Shown here: positions 43,075 to 51,370 of the stretch, one piece after another | Layout: every line of letters starts with the position of its first letter | Position numbering within the stretch: position 1 is the stretch's first letter | Source of the DNA: Oscillospiraceae bacterium | Lineage (GTDB): Bacteria; Bacillota; Clostridia; Oscillospirales; Oscillospiraceae | Length of the DNA: 64,000 nucleotides | NCBI GenBank assembly: GCA_020025545.1 | Contig: JAHHRX010000009.1 | Coordinates: forward strand, 4,667-68,666 | Direction: 5' to 3' | Position numbers and translations under genes: made by a program | The notes under the pieces: model-generated | Databases searched by the model: none | Told to the model about the DNA's origin: nothing | The model's input: only the letters and a program-made list of their open reading frames with translations

Positions 43075-44133
43075 TCAGTCGATGATGACCAGAGGCTTAA
43101 TGAGATCTCTGGGCTTGTCCTTCATCAGCATCAGGGCAGGCTCAACATTTTCCAGACCGTGGAAGGTGTGGGTAATGAGCTTCTCGGGATGGATACGGTT
43201 CGTCATAATCAGACGGGCCAGCTTCTCGGCACGCAGACGACCGCCGGGCATCAGACCGCCGCGGATCTGCTTGTGACCCATGCCGCAGCCCCACTCAACT
43301 CTGGGAACGGGCACAAAATCACCTTCACCCAGATAGTTCACATTGCCGATAATTCCGCCGGGCTTCAGCATAGCCAAGGCCTGCGCAAAGGTGTTATTGT
43401 CGCCGCCGGCAATAACGACCTTATCAACCCCCTGACCGTTGGTTTTTGCCATGATCTGCTCGACGATGTCGCCTTCCTTATAGTTAACAATGGATGTTGC
43501 GCCAAACTCAAGTGCCAGATCGGTGCAGTTCTTACGGGAGCCGACAGCAAAGATTTCAGCTGCACCACGGATTGCACAGGCTGCCACGCTCATCAGACCC
43601 ACAGGGCCGACACCGATAACGGCTACATTGTCACCGAACTGAACATCAGCCAGCTCCACACCGTGGAAACCGGTGGGGACCATGTCTGCCATCATAACGG
43701 CGGCGCCCAGATCCATCCCCTCAGGCAGGTGCGCCAGATTTCCGTCAGCATCATTGACATGGAAATACTCTGCGAAAACGCCATCCTTAAAGTTAGAGAA
43801 CTTCCAGCCGGAAAGCATACCGCTGGAGTGCATGGGGTAGCCGCCCTGTGCCTCCAGAGAGTTCCAGTCGGGGGTGATGGCGGTGATCAAAACACGGTCA
43901 CCGGGCTTAAAGTCCTTTACGAGTGAACCTACCTCCACAACTTCACCAACTGCTTCGTGACCCAGAATCATATCCTTACGGTCGCCGATGGCGCCGGACC
44001 AGACTGTATGAATATCAGAAGTGCAGGGGGCAAGTGCTAAAGGCTTACAGATTGCATCCATGGGACCGCACTTGGGCATTTCCTTTTCAACCCAGCCGGT
44101 AGCACCGATTCTTAACATTGCAAAACCTTTCAT
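43075..44133 (-). CDS. NADP(H)-dependent secondary alcohol dehydrogenase (T. brockii ADH type)
   Basis: A 352-residue zinc dehydrogenase that interconverts ketones and secondary alcohols (acetone/isopropanol type). From the start MKGFAMLRIG it follows the known Thermoanaerobacter brockii enzyme almost without gaps: zinc ligands C37, H59 and D150 fall at the same numbers, and the NADP-selecting residues G198, S199, R200 and Y218 are all present. GGAGG lies 8 bases before ATG 44133. Single gene; its promoter has an ATATCGATAT palindrome also found, in similar form, at adhE. It probably disposes of reducing power during fermentation. Confidence 0.95.
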   Translation of the reverse strand: MKGFAMLRIGATGWVEKEMPKCGPMDAICKPLALAPCTSDIHTVWSGAIGDRKDMILGHEAVGEVVEVGSLVKDFKPGDRVLITAITPDWNSLEAQGGYPMHSSGMLSGWKFSNFKDGVFAEYFHVNDADGNLAHLPEGMDLGAAVMMADMVPTGFHGVELADVQFGDNVAVIGVGPVGLMSVAACAIRGAAEIFAVGSRKNCTDLALEFGATSIVNYKEGDIVEQIMAKTNGQGVDKVVIAGGDNNTFAQALAMLKPGGIIGNVNYLGEGDFVPVPRVEWGCGMGHKQIRGGLMPGGRLRAEKLARLIMTNRIHPEKLITHTFHGLENVEPALMLMKDKPRDLIKPLVIID

Positions 44134-44192
44134 AGTTGTTACCTCCATATGTAAAACAGAATTTTTATCGGTAAGTTTTCCTTACGGCAGAC

Positions 44193-44221
44193 ATACTAAC
44201 ATAGAATTTTCAATAAGTCAA
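44193..44221 (-). promoter_or_regulatory. Promoter of the secondary alcohol dehydrogenase
   Basis: On the minus strand TTGACT (44216-44221), 17-base spacer, TAGTAT (44193-44198). Confidence 0.7.
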
Positions 44222-44224
44222 TAT

Positions 44225-44234
44225 ATATCGATAT
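44225..44234. promoter_or_regulatory. ATATCGATAT palindrome upstream of the alcohol dehydrogenase promoter
   Basis: A perfect 10-base palindrome 3 bases upstream of the -35. Related sequences recur at the adhE promoter (51369-51405). Confidence 0.5.
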
Positions 44235-44697
44235 GAATATATTTAATTTAACAAAAAATTTTTCCGCGCCGTTTCCCGGGGAGAAGGCCACTGCGGCAGC
44301 TGCGGAAAAGCGCTGAAGGCGTCAATTAGGGTCTTGATAAGCCGCTGACGGCATAGGGGGCTTTCCTGCACATAAAGTATTTTGTACCAAAAAGGGAATT
44401 GTCATGCATCACCGGCAAATATAATATTGCAGTCTCTTACAAAGTCTTTTCATGGGCGATTGGGGGCGGCAATGGTGCCGGCGCAGAGGCGGGGCTGCGG
44501 GGATGTATTTTTCAGTCTGCCGCCGTTTTATATGGCGTGAGCCATAAAAAATATATTCTTTTTGATCGTTTCTTTATTGCAAAATTTTTAAGAAAATTCA
44601 TGGGTTTCTGGAAACAACTTCCATTTAAGTGATTTTGCAGCCGGAAAATGCTTCCTTAGTAGAAAAATAGGGAAATTGTAAAATTTGACGCAACGGA
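44235..44697. other. Intergenic region with no supported gene
   Basis: Over 460 bases. A TTG-started frame at 44399 lacks a ribosome site and its product looks random. Some GC-rich and some AT-rich stretches alternate, which may be gene debris. Confidence 0.5.
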
Positions 44698-44727
44698 TTG
44701 CATTATTATAGGGAAATATGGTATAAT
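44698..44727 (+). promoter_or_regulatory. Promoter of the zinc-ribbon/TPM/SPFH operon
   Basis: TTGCAT, 18-base spacer, TATAAT (44722-44727). Confidence 0.75.
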
Positions 44728-44734
44728 CCGCACA

Positions 44735-44900
44735 TATTAAGTCGGAATATAGGATGCGGCAGGCCTTGCGCATGGGATTGCCCGTTGGGCAATACGGGAC
44801 ATGGAGGCCCGTCTGCTGTAAATGCGTCGCAGCGGCGAAACCCGGATGATATGACAGTCGCAAAATTTTAGAGCCATACACAATAGAAAGGTTGATGACA
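44735..44900 (+). ncRNA. Structured leader RNA of the zinc-ribbon/TPM/SPFH operon (candidate)
   Basis: The 165-base leader folds into a long irregular hairpin: ATTGCCC/GGGCAAT (44777-44783, 44787-44793) inside a CATG/CATG step and a GCAGGCC/GGCC...CTGC base. More GC-rich arms follow. It does not match a riboswitch class that I know, and no terminator is evident. Confidence 0.35.
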
Positions 44901-44901
44901 G

Positions 44902-45168
44902 GTGCCAAAAGGACCCAAAGGACCACAAGGATTTGTATATGAGTTTACACGAAAAGAGTTTGCATATCTGCTGTTTAAAAAAAAGATCTGCCCCAAATGC
45001 GGCGGCAGAATGACGAAGAACAAGTACTGCGAGATCGTGAACGGTTCCAGATTTCAGCACCGAACGGACGGCCCGAAGCTGTCCCTTTACGATGTGAAGC
45101 ACTATTATTACACATATACCTGCGAAGAATGTGGAACAGAATTTGAACTGTCACAGTTAGTGAAATAA
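44902..45168 (+). CDS. Small zinc-ribbon protein
   Basis: An 88-residue cytoplasmic protein with one zinc ribbon: CPKCGG near residue 30 and CEECG near 76. It starts at GTG 44902, 10 bases after GAAAGG. First gene of a five-gene operon whose products nearly all carry zinc ribbons. No further function can be inferred. Confidence 0.7.
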   Translation: MPKGPKGPQGFVYEFTRKEFAYLLFKKKICPKCGGRMTKNKYCEIVNGSRFQHRTDGPKLSLYDVKHYYYTYTCEECGTEFELSQLVK

Positions 45169-45206
45169 GAAAGGAGATGTTGTGCAACTGCACAACCGGG
45201 GACATT

Positions 45207-46259
45207 ATGCAAAACTATAATTGTAAAAATTGCGGTGCCGTTTTGTATTGGGATGTTGACGAAGGCTGCCTGAAATGCGAATTCTGCGGAATGAAATATC
45301 AGCCTTCGGACTTCGAGGACTACACGGACACCACCGAAGAAGTGAAAAACGAAGAGGTGGAACAGCAGTACACCAACACGGAGCCCCAGGAGGATATGGC
45401 GGTTTACGAGTGCAAAAACTGCGGCGGTGAAATTGTCACTCTGAAAACCACAATGGCGACCATTTGCCCCTATTGCGGTGAGGCTGTTTCCATTACCTCC
45501 AAATCAGCAGGCGTGTTCAGACCGGAGCTTTGCATCCCGTTCAAAAAGGATAAGGCGGATGCCATGCGGCTTTACAAGAAATACGTAAAGCGCTCTTTCC
45601 TGACCCCTAAAAAGTTCAAGCTGGAAAATACATTGGAAAAGTGTCAGGGACTGTTTGCACCCTTCTATCTGCACACAATCGACGACCGTGCAAAACATCG
45701 TTTTGAAGGTGAGAAGACCGGTTACAAAAGAAGAGGCGATGACCGTGTGACAACCCACCGTGTTTTCGAGCTGATTTTGGAGGCCGACGGTAAATTCGAG
45801 CGAGTGCCGACGGATGGTTCCGTCCGGATCGATGACGCTATGATGGAAGCCATCGAGCCTTTCGATTACAGCGAGTGCAAAGCCTATAATCCGGCATATA
45901 TGGCAGGATTTGCGGCGGAGCAGACTGACGACGATAAGAAAAGTCTGGATGCAAGAGCCGTTGCGAGAGTCGAGGATGGCATGAGAACGAAAGCGCAGCA
46001 GGCATTTTCCGGTTATTCCACCGTCACGCTGAAAAATGAGATAAACGCTATCGACAATCACACTTCCGAGTATGTTATGATGCCGGTATGGCTCCTGAAT
46101 ATCAATCACAACGGGAAAAAGTATACCTATGCAATTAACGGGCAGAGCGGCAAGGTCACGGGAAAGCTTCCCATTGACAAGGTAAAACTCGCTTCTATCC
46201 TTGCAGGCACTTTCGTAGGAGTGGATCTGATTCTGTCGCTGATTACAGCGCTGCTGTGA
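45207..46259 (+). CDS. TFIIB-type zinc-ribbon protein with C-terminal membrane helix (YdjG-like)
   Basis: About 350 residues. Two zinc ribbons lie at the N-terminus, CKNCGAVLYWDVDEGCLKCEFCG and CKNCGG...CPYCG, then a large beta-rich middle domain, then a single hydrophobic helix at the very end (LASILAGTFVGVDLILSLITALL-type). It is thus a tail-anchored protein facing the cytoplasm. ATG 45207 follows GGGG by 5 bases; ATG 45177 in frame sits directly on AAGGAG and is an alternative. In Bacillus, YdjG has a similar zinc-ribbon/membrane design and helps recruit PspA. Confidence 0.8.
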   Translation: MQNYNCKNCGAVLYWDVDEGCLKCEFCGMKYQPSDFEDYTDTTEEVKNEEVEQQYTNTEPQEDMAVYECKNCGGEIVTLKTTMATICPYCGEAVSITSKSAGVFRPELCIPFKKDKADAMRLYKKYVKRSFLTPKKFKLENTLEKCQGLFAPFYLHTIDDRAKHRFEGEKTGYKRRGDDRVTTHRVFELILEADGKFERVPTDGSVRIDDAMMEAIEPFDYSECKAYNPAYMAGFAAEQTDDDKKSLDARAVARVEDGMRTKAQQAFSGYSTVTLKNEINAIDNHTSEYVMMPVWLLNINHNGKKYTYAINGQSGKVTGKLPIDKVKLASILAGTFVGVDLILSLITALL

Positions 46260-46274
46260 TAAGGAGGAAGAGCT

Positions 46275-47093
46275 ATGAAAAAGCAATTACTTGCCGGAAT
46301 TTCTGCCGTTGCCTTGCTGTTTGTGCTTCTGCTTTCGGCAGTCTCCGCATTCCCCGTGACCGCAGAGGCAAAAGGAAAGACCTATCAGCAAGAGGTCGGA
46401 AAATCAACGGTTTATATCCATGATCTTGCAGATCTGCTGACAGATGCGGAAGAAAAAGAGATTCTGAATTCTGTGAACAAATACTGCGAAAAAGCCCAGT
46501 ATAATATCCTCTTCCTGACTACAAATTACACTTCTGGAAAGAGCACTATGGTCTACAGCGATGACTATATGGATAAGCTGTTTCCGGATACCGATGAAAA
46601 TATCGCATTTGTTATTGATATGGATAACCGCGAGATCTATATCAATACAATGGGCAGCGCCGTTGATATTTTGTCGGATAAGGATATCGACAAAGCACTG
46701 GATCGGGCATTTTCCAAAATCACAGTCGGGAACTATCGCGCAACTATGCAGGAAATGTCCGACTACTGCCTGGACAAATTGTCGCAGACATTCTTCTCTA
46801 AATTCCTGAAGGGTACATACAAATTCAGCCACATTATTATTTCCGGTGCCATAACGGCAGTTGCAGCGGTTGTTTTGCTTGCGCGGCATTCCAAGGCCAA
46901 TAAACCGCATCCGGCGGTTAACTATGTCCCGCAGGAAAACTACAATGTGAAAAACAAAGAGGAGAATTACGTAAGAACCTATGAGACGGTTCAGAGGGGC
47001 TATTACAGTAAAAAGTCCTCCAGCGGAGGCAGCAGCTCCCGTCATACCTCCAGCAGCGGAAGATCCCACAGCGGCGGAGGACGCAGGTTCTGA
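46275..47093 (+). CDS. TPM-domain membrane protein
   Basis: A 272-residue protein. A Sec signal (1-32) is followed by a TPM domain at about 40-180 (VYIHDLADLLTDAEEKEI...), facing outside, then a transmembrane helix near 195 and a Ser/Gly-rich tail ending SHSGGGRRF, a tail shared by many TPM proteins. TPM proteins are linked to membrane protein repair. AAGGAGG precedes ATG 46275. One base overlap couples it to the next gene. Confidence 0.88.
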   Translation: MKKQLLAGISAVALLFVLLLSAVSAFPVTAEAKGKTYQQEVGKSTVYIHDLADLLTDAEEKEILNSVNKYCEKAQYNILFLTTNYTSGKSTMVYSDDYMDKLFPDTDENIAFVIDMDNREIYINTMGSAVDILSDKDIDKALDRAFSKITVGNYRATMQEMSDYCLDKLSQTFFSKFLKGTYKFSHIIISGAITAVAAVVLLARHSKANKPHPAVNYVPQENYNVKNKEENYVRTYETVQRGYYSKKSSSGGSSSRHTSSSGRSHSGGGRRF

Positions 47094-47821
47094 TGGATGT
47101 ACAAACTGCTTTGCCCCAGATTATAAAATGGCTGATGGCGGTTATCTTTGTGATTGCCATTCTGGTTGCGGTAAAGCTGATCAGAAAGAAGCTCAGACGG
47201 CTGAAAAGCCGGATGATCAGCCGGGCGGAAAACGCTGTTATGCAGGAGCTTTCACCCTTCGCGCGGGATTTGACTTCGGGTTTTGTGGAGGCAATGAAGG
47301 AAACCACACCCGTTGTCCGATCGACCGGCGGCGCAACGGCTGTGTGCCTTGCCAAGGTGCAGCAGGATTTTAAGGATTTTCATCCGGAAGACGCCGACAC
47401 GGATATTAAGACCTTTATTTTGGAGTTTTTGCAGGTAAAATACTGCGGACAGCCGGAATTTGAAAAGGCAAAGGTATCCAGCAAGGTGAAGCTTAATATT
47501 GGGGATAAGGTGCACACAGGTGTTACGGATGTGAAAATCAATCACATTGCAATCAGCGATTATCAAAAGACGCTGAATTCCGCTACACTGCGGTATCGTG
47601 TTTCCGCAGGTTTTACCCAAAACGGCGCAAGAAGAGAAAAACTGTATGAGGTGGAATACACGCTACAATTAAGAGATGAATATGATGCATCTGCCTTCAT
47701 CAGCTGCGCAAATTGCGGTGCACCGATTTCAGAAGCGGACGGTATTTGTCCGTACTGTGGCATGAAGCATATCCGGGATACCATATTCAACTGGGTAGTT
47801 ACCGATATTCTGGAAAAATAA
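47093..47821 (+). CDS. Membrane-anchored TIM44-like protein with C-terminal zinc ribbon
   Basis: A 242-residue protein with one N-terminal helix (WLMAVIFVIAILVAVKLI), a soluble middle of about 130 residues resembling TIM44-like (NTF2-fold) domains, and a C-terminal zinc ribbon CANCGAPISEADGICPYCG. The start ATG overlaps the TPM stop (TGATG). Expected to sit on the inner side of the membrane. The shared zinc ribbon links it to its operon partners; exact role unknown. Confidence 0.78.
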   Translation: MDVQTALPQIIKWLMAVIFVIAILVAVKLIRKKLRRLKSRMISRAENAVMQELSPFARDLTSGFVEAMKETTPVVRSTGGATAVCLAKVQQDFKDFHPEDADTDIKTFILEFLQVKYCGQPEFEKAKVSSKVKLNIGDKVHTGVTDVKINHIAISDYQKTLNSATLRYRVSAGFTQNGARREKLYEVEYTLQLRDEYDASAFISCANCGAPISEADGICPYCGMKHIRDTIFNWVVTDILEK

Positions 47822-47857
47822 AGATGAAAGATTATGTAATAGAAAGGAATTTTTAAA

Positions 47858-49309
47858 ATGGGACTGATTAGAAAAACTGTGGATGCCACAAAGGGCGTAG
47901 TAAATAGTGCAACCGGCGGCCTGACCGGCGCATTTGGCGGCGTAATGCATCAGGCAATTCATCAGGAGTACTTCGCTTCCGGCAATATGGCAGGCGATAT
48001 CCTGATGAAGAGAGCAGAACAGATTCGTCCGGACGGCTCCACCAATACCCGCAGCGATTCCAATGTCATTAGCAACGGCTCTGTAATTGATGTGCAGAAT
48101 AATCAGTGCATGATTATCGTGGAAAACGGTAAAATTGCAGAGGCCTGTATGGAGCCCGGCCGTTTTGTGTACGATACTTCTCTGGCCCCCTCCTTCTTCG
48201 CAGGAGAAGAGGGCTTTGGCGGAAGAGTCAAGGAAGTTGCAAAGGAAATTTGGGAACAGGCAAAACTGGGCGGTCAGCGCAGAAATACCCAGCGTATTTA
48301 CTTCATCAACATGGGTATTCTGGATAAGTCCATTCTGTGGGGCGTTGGCAATGTTCAGTTCCAGCATACCGAGCAGTTTGCAGCCGGCGGTGCACCGCTT
48401 GCAGTTGGTGTCACCCTGAAGGGTCACGGTACTGCCCGTGTCCGTCTGCGCAGACCTGCTGATTTCTTCAGCGAATACGGTGCTAAGTTTGCAGGCGGCG
48501 ACAACGATGCAGTCGTTACGCTGGATTCTTTGGAAACCTTCTTCGCTTCCAGCAAGAATAAAATTACAGAAGCCATTGCCATGGCAATTACCGAGCTGGG
48601 CGCACGCAAGCCGGTACGGTATAATGAGATCATGACCGTTGCCAATATGGCAGAGCTGCGGGAAATGGTCAACCAGCATATGCAGGATACCGATCTGGCC
48701 CGTGTCGGCTTCGATTTCTATGAATTTGCAGTAGGCGGCAGCGGCTTCATCCTGAATGAGGAAGACCGTGCAACCATCAAGCAGCTGCAGGTTCGTGCGT
48801 TCGAGTCCAGTAATATCAATCTGGCTAACTATACCATTCAGTCCAAGATTGCAGAGGGCTTCCAGGAAGCAGGCAAGAACGGCGGTACTTCCGGTATCAT
48901 CGGCATGGGCATGGCCATGGGCGGCGGTATTGGCGCATTGGGCAATATGCAGGCACAGGCGGTTCCTCAGTATGGAGCACCGCAGCAGCCGGCAGCGCCC
49001 GCACCCCAGCCGTCAGCACCGGCACAGCAGCCGGCGGCAGACAGCTGGAAGTGTTCCTGCGGCAATGTAGCCACCGGCAACTTCTGCCCCCAGTGCGGTG
49101 CTAAAAAGCCGGAGCCGGTTGCTTCCAAAACCTGGACATGCACATGCGGAAAGGTCAACGAGGGTAACTTCTGTTCGGACTGCGGCGCCAAGAGACCTGC
49201 CGTGAAGAAAAAACTGGTCTGTGATAAGTGCGGCTGGACCGGCGAGGATACCTCCACCCGTTTCTGCCCCAACTGCGGCGACCCTGTAACAGAAGCCGAT
49301 TGGCAGTAA
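47858..49309 (+). CDS. SPFH-domain protein with three C-terminal zinc ribbons (YdjI-like)
   Basis: A 483-residue protein. Residues about 60-310 form an SPFH/YdjI-like domain (SNGSVIDVQNNQCMIIVENGKI, then AVGVTLKGHGTARVRLR). A Gly/Met-rich segment (340-370) and an Ala/Pro/Gln linker lead to three zinc ribbons (CSCGNVATGNFCPQCG, CTCGKVNEGNFCSDCG, CDKCGWTGEDTSTRFCPNCG). SPFH proteins form scaffolds on membranes. In Bacillus, YdjI works with YdjG/YdjH and PspA under membrane stress; here no pspA is adjacent. AAAGGAA precedes ATG 47858. Confidence 0.88.
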   Translation: MGLIRKTVDATKGVVNSATGGLTGAFGGVMHQAIHQEYFASGNMAGDILMKRAEQIRPDGSTNTRSDSNVISNGSVIDVQNNQCMIIVENGKIAEACMEPGRFVYDTSLAPSFFAGEEGFGGRVKEVAKEIWEQAKLGGQRRNTQRIYFINMGILDKSILWGVGNVQFQHTEQFAAGGAPLAVGVTLKGHGTARVRLRRPADFFSEYGAKFAGGDNDAVVTLDSLETFFASSKNKITEAIAMAITELGARKPVRYNEIMTVANMAELREMVNQHMQDTDLARVGFDFYEFAVGGSGFILNEEDRATIKQLQVRAFESSNINLANYTIQSKIAEGFQEAGKNGGTSGIIGMGMAMGGGIGALGNMQAQAVPQYGAPQQPAAPAPQPSAPAQQPAADSWKCSCGNVATGNFCPQCGAKKPEPVASKTWTCTCGKVNEGNFCSDCGAKRPAVKKKLVCDKCGWTGEDTSTRFCPNCGDPVTEADWQ

Positions 49310-49337
49310 AATATTGTATATTTACTGATAAATTGGC

Positions 49338-49372
49338 AGCAGGCACTCACAAACTGTGGGTGCCTGCTTTTT
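49338..49372 (+). terminator. Terminator of the zinc-ribbon/TPM/SPFH operon
   Basis: AGCAGGCAC / GTGCCTGCT stem plus inner CAC/GTG, followed by TTTTT. Confidence 0.9.
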
Positions 49373-49704
49373 GAAGAACAGTTTGCCGCCCGTTTGCCCG
49401 GGGGAGATTTTTGAATGCTTTTGCGTTTCAAGGGACGGCTGAGTTTTCTGCTGTCCCTTTATTTCCATACGAGAGGCAGTTTTTTTACTGCATATGCGGG
49501 AAGAATGCAGAAAAAGTATCGCATTTTCCCTGCTGATATGATACTATTCAGGCAGACGATGGGGTGCTCCGGATTCTGCCTCAGCGTCACAGGCATTATG
49601 ACAGGCATGCCTGCAGCCGGAAACCTGCCTTGCCCTTTCTGGGCAAAGCAGCTGCGATCCGGCAGCGAAAACATCAAATGCATCTGAAAAGGAGAGTAAA
49701 AGCT
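49373..49704. other. Region upstream of darA with one doubtful ORF
   Basis: ATG 49415 has a fair ribosome site (GGGGGAG) and opens 90 codons to 49687, ending just before the darA ribosome site. The product starts MLLRFKGRLSFLL and has no recognisable motif. It may be a small gene or chance. Confidence 0.25.
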
Positions 49705-50058
49705 ATGAAAAATACGAACTGCGATAAAATGATTATTGCAATCATTCAGAATGACGATTATCACGAAGTCGTTGCGGATCTGAACGAACACGGTTTTTAT
49801 GTAACTGTCCTTCAATCCAGCGGCGGATTCCTGAAAAGACCCAACGCGACCATCATGATCGGCCTGAACCATGAATATCTGGACGAGGTGCTGCAGCTTT
49901 TGAAGCGTTACGGAAAGCGCACGGAAATGGAAATTAAGGCGGTAACGCCGACCATGGACGCTGTCCATGCGCTGCCCATTACTTCTGTCACAGTCCCGGT
50001 TAACTGCGGTGGTATCGTCCTGTTTATTCTGGATGTGGCGCAGTACGAAAGATACTGA
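49705..50058 (+). CDS. darA: Cyclic-di-AMP receptor (PII-like, DarA/PstA family)
   Basis: A 117-residue PII-like signal protein that binds c-di-AMP as a trimer. KMIIAIIQNDDYHEVVADLNEHGFYVTVLQSSGGFLKRPNATIMIG-type sequence, with the GGFL turn and the later CGGIVLFILDVAQYERY C-terminus, matches PstA/DarA. AAAAGGAG lies before ATG 49705; the longer frame upstream is ignored. Its partners are unknown in all species studied. Monocistronic here; in other Firmicutes it often sits near tmk/holB. Confidence 0.92.
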   Translation: MKNTNCDKMIIAIIQNDDYHEVVADLNEHGFYVTVLQSSGGFLKRPNATIMIGLNHEYLDEVLQLLKRYGKRTEMEIKAVTPTMDAVHALPITSVTVPVNCGGIVLFILDVAQYERY

Positions 50059-50131
50059 TTCCATTGGGGCGGCATCCCGAAAGTTTTCCCATTTCTGACG
50101 GCTGCGTGCCGGCCAATCGATTCAAGTGAAT

Positions 50132-50198
50132 ATACCCTCGTATCCCGGCAATGCATGACTTAAGTGCATTCTCCGTGTGATACGAGGGTATTGTTTTT
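50132..50198 (+). terminator. Terminator of darA
   Basis: A 13-base stem ATACCCTCGTATC / GATACGAGGGTAT with an inner AATGCA/TGCATT arm, followed by TGTTTTT. Confidence 0.85.
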
Positions 50199-50260
50199 AT
50201 CCATGCAACGGCGTGGCAAAATACCGAGGGCTTCGTACTTGTGTATCTTCGTTTGTCCTT

Positions 50261-50296
50261 AAAAAATTCCCCGGCAGTTTTCAAAACTGCCGGGGA
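50261..50296 (-). terminator. Terminator of the sortase gene
   Basis: A perfect 14-base stem TCCCCGGCAGTTTT / AAAACTGCCGGGGA; on the minus strand followed by TTTTTT. Confidence 0.92.
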
Positions 50297-50309
50297 TTGC
50301 GATATGATA

Positions 50310-51131
50310 TCAGGAAATGCGGCGGCCGACTACCACAAGGCGACCGTTGTTCAATGTGTATTCACAGGTGGAAAGGCACACCAGCTTATCGCCGTACTGG
50401 GGGGTGATGCCGGTATCGTAGAAGGACATCCGTTTAACTTCAGCGACGAATTCATCAAATTCCTCGGCATTTTCGGCATCGACAAACAGATGGTAGGGGA
50501 ATCCTTCGCCGGCAGTGCCAGTGGTTTTGAACACGGCAAAGATCTCATACTGATGATGCTCGTAAAGGGTATCGAAAGAAAATGTTTTGTGGCTTTCCCA
50601 GAAACTCTTCTTAAGATATTCGTGGAGGGTGGTGAACATATTGCCGGTCTTCATGCGGTGACCGTAAATTGTGATATTATCGGAGGGCGCAAACACATCG
50701 CCCACATCCCGCACATAAATAGAACCCGAACGGGTCTGCTTCTTGTAGAAATCGCGGTTCAGGTAGAAGTCCAGACTTTCCGTGGCTTTCAATACGGGGT
50801 AGTTGACGGTGGTGTCCGGAATGCTGATCCAGCCCACCAGATCATCGTTCATTTCATAAAGGGGCTGGTATTCGGGGAGGATCTGAGGCGGCTGACCGGG
50901 AACGGGTTTGCTCGGAATCTGGACAGAACCGCTGCCGTCCGGGGACGGGGAAGGACGGTGGCTTTCCACAATGCTGGCCAGATCATCCTGCTGCTTTGAC
51001 TGCTTGTAGTAGTCCCAGAAATAATTGCCCAGATAGAATGCGCTGATTAAAAAAACAACGCTGCACAGGCCAATAAGAACAGTATATAGGATCTGTTTCT
51101 TTGAGAAACCGTTTCTTTTCTTTTCGCACAT
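50310..51131 (-). CDS. srtB: Class B sortase
   Basis: A 273-residue membrane-bound transpeptidase that links surface proteins to the wall. An N-terminal helix (12-36) anchors it, a Pro-rich linker follows, and the catalytic H158 (IYGHRM), C256 (LSTCEYT) and R264 (NNGRLVVVGRR) are intact. ATG 51131 follows GGAAGGAA. No sortase substrate with an NPQTN- or LPXTG-like signal is next to it, so its client is elsewhere. The promoter carries a perfect inverted repeat over the -10. Confidence 0.93.
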   Translation of the reverse strand: MCEKKRNGFSKKQILYTVLIGLCSVVFLISAFYLGNYFWDYYKQSKQQDDLASIVESHRPSPSPDGSGSVQIPSKPVPGQPPQILPEYQPLYEMNDDLVGWISIPDTTVNYPVLKATESLDFYLNRDFYKKQTRSGSIYVRDVGDVFAPSDNITIYGHRMKTGNMFTTLHEYLKKSFWESHKTFSFDTLYEHHQYEIFAVFKTTGTAGEGFPYHLFVDAENAEEFDEFVAEVKRMSFYDTGITPQYGDKLVCLSTCEYTLNNGRLVVVGRRIS

Positions 51132-51149
51132 AAGAATGCTTCCTTCCGA

Positions 51150-51194
51150 AGGATATGATAGCTGTATCATATCCTATTTTTTGCCTAAAGTAAA
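51150..51194 (-). promoter_or_regulatory. Sortase promoter with inverted repeat
   Basis: On the minus strand TTTACT (51189-51194), 17-base spacer and TATGAT (51166-51171). AGGATATGATA / TATCATATCCT (11-base arms, 4-base gap, 51150-51175) covers the -10 and start point, so it could be an operator or a leader hairpin. Confidence 0.6.
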
Positions 51195-51341
51195 GGGGGA
51201 ACAGAAAAAATCTGGTACTGCATCGCCTTTTGGGGAAGAGCATCCGGCGCAGCTTTCCAAAAGGGTATGTTGAATTCTGCATGAATTTTGCTTTAATCGA
51301 CAACTGAATTCGTGCAAATTTCCAAAAGTAAAACAGATGGG

Positions 51342-51370
51342 TTGACAAATAAATTTATTGGGAATATTAT
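51342..51370 (+). promoter_or_regulatory. adhE promoter
   Basis: Consensus TTGACA, 17-base spacer, TATTAT (51365-51370). Confidence 0.85.

Noticed and set aside
44399..44632. 77-codon plus-strand ORF in the gap before the SPFH operon
   Set aside because: TTG start, no ribosome site, no recognisable product.
48967..49300. Repeated CxCG...CPxCG segments considered as a DNA repeat array
   Set aside because: They are protein zinc-ribbon repeats within the SPFH gene and differ at the DNA level; not a CRISPR or tandem repeat.
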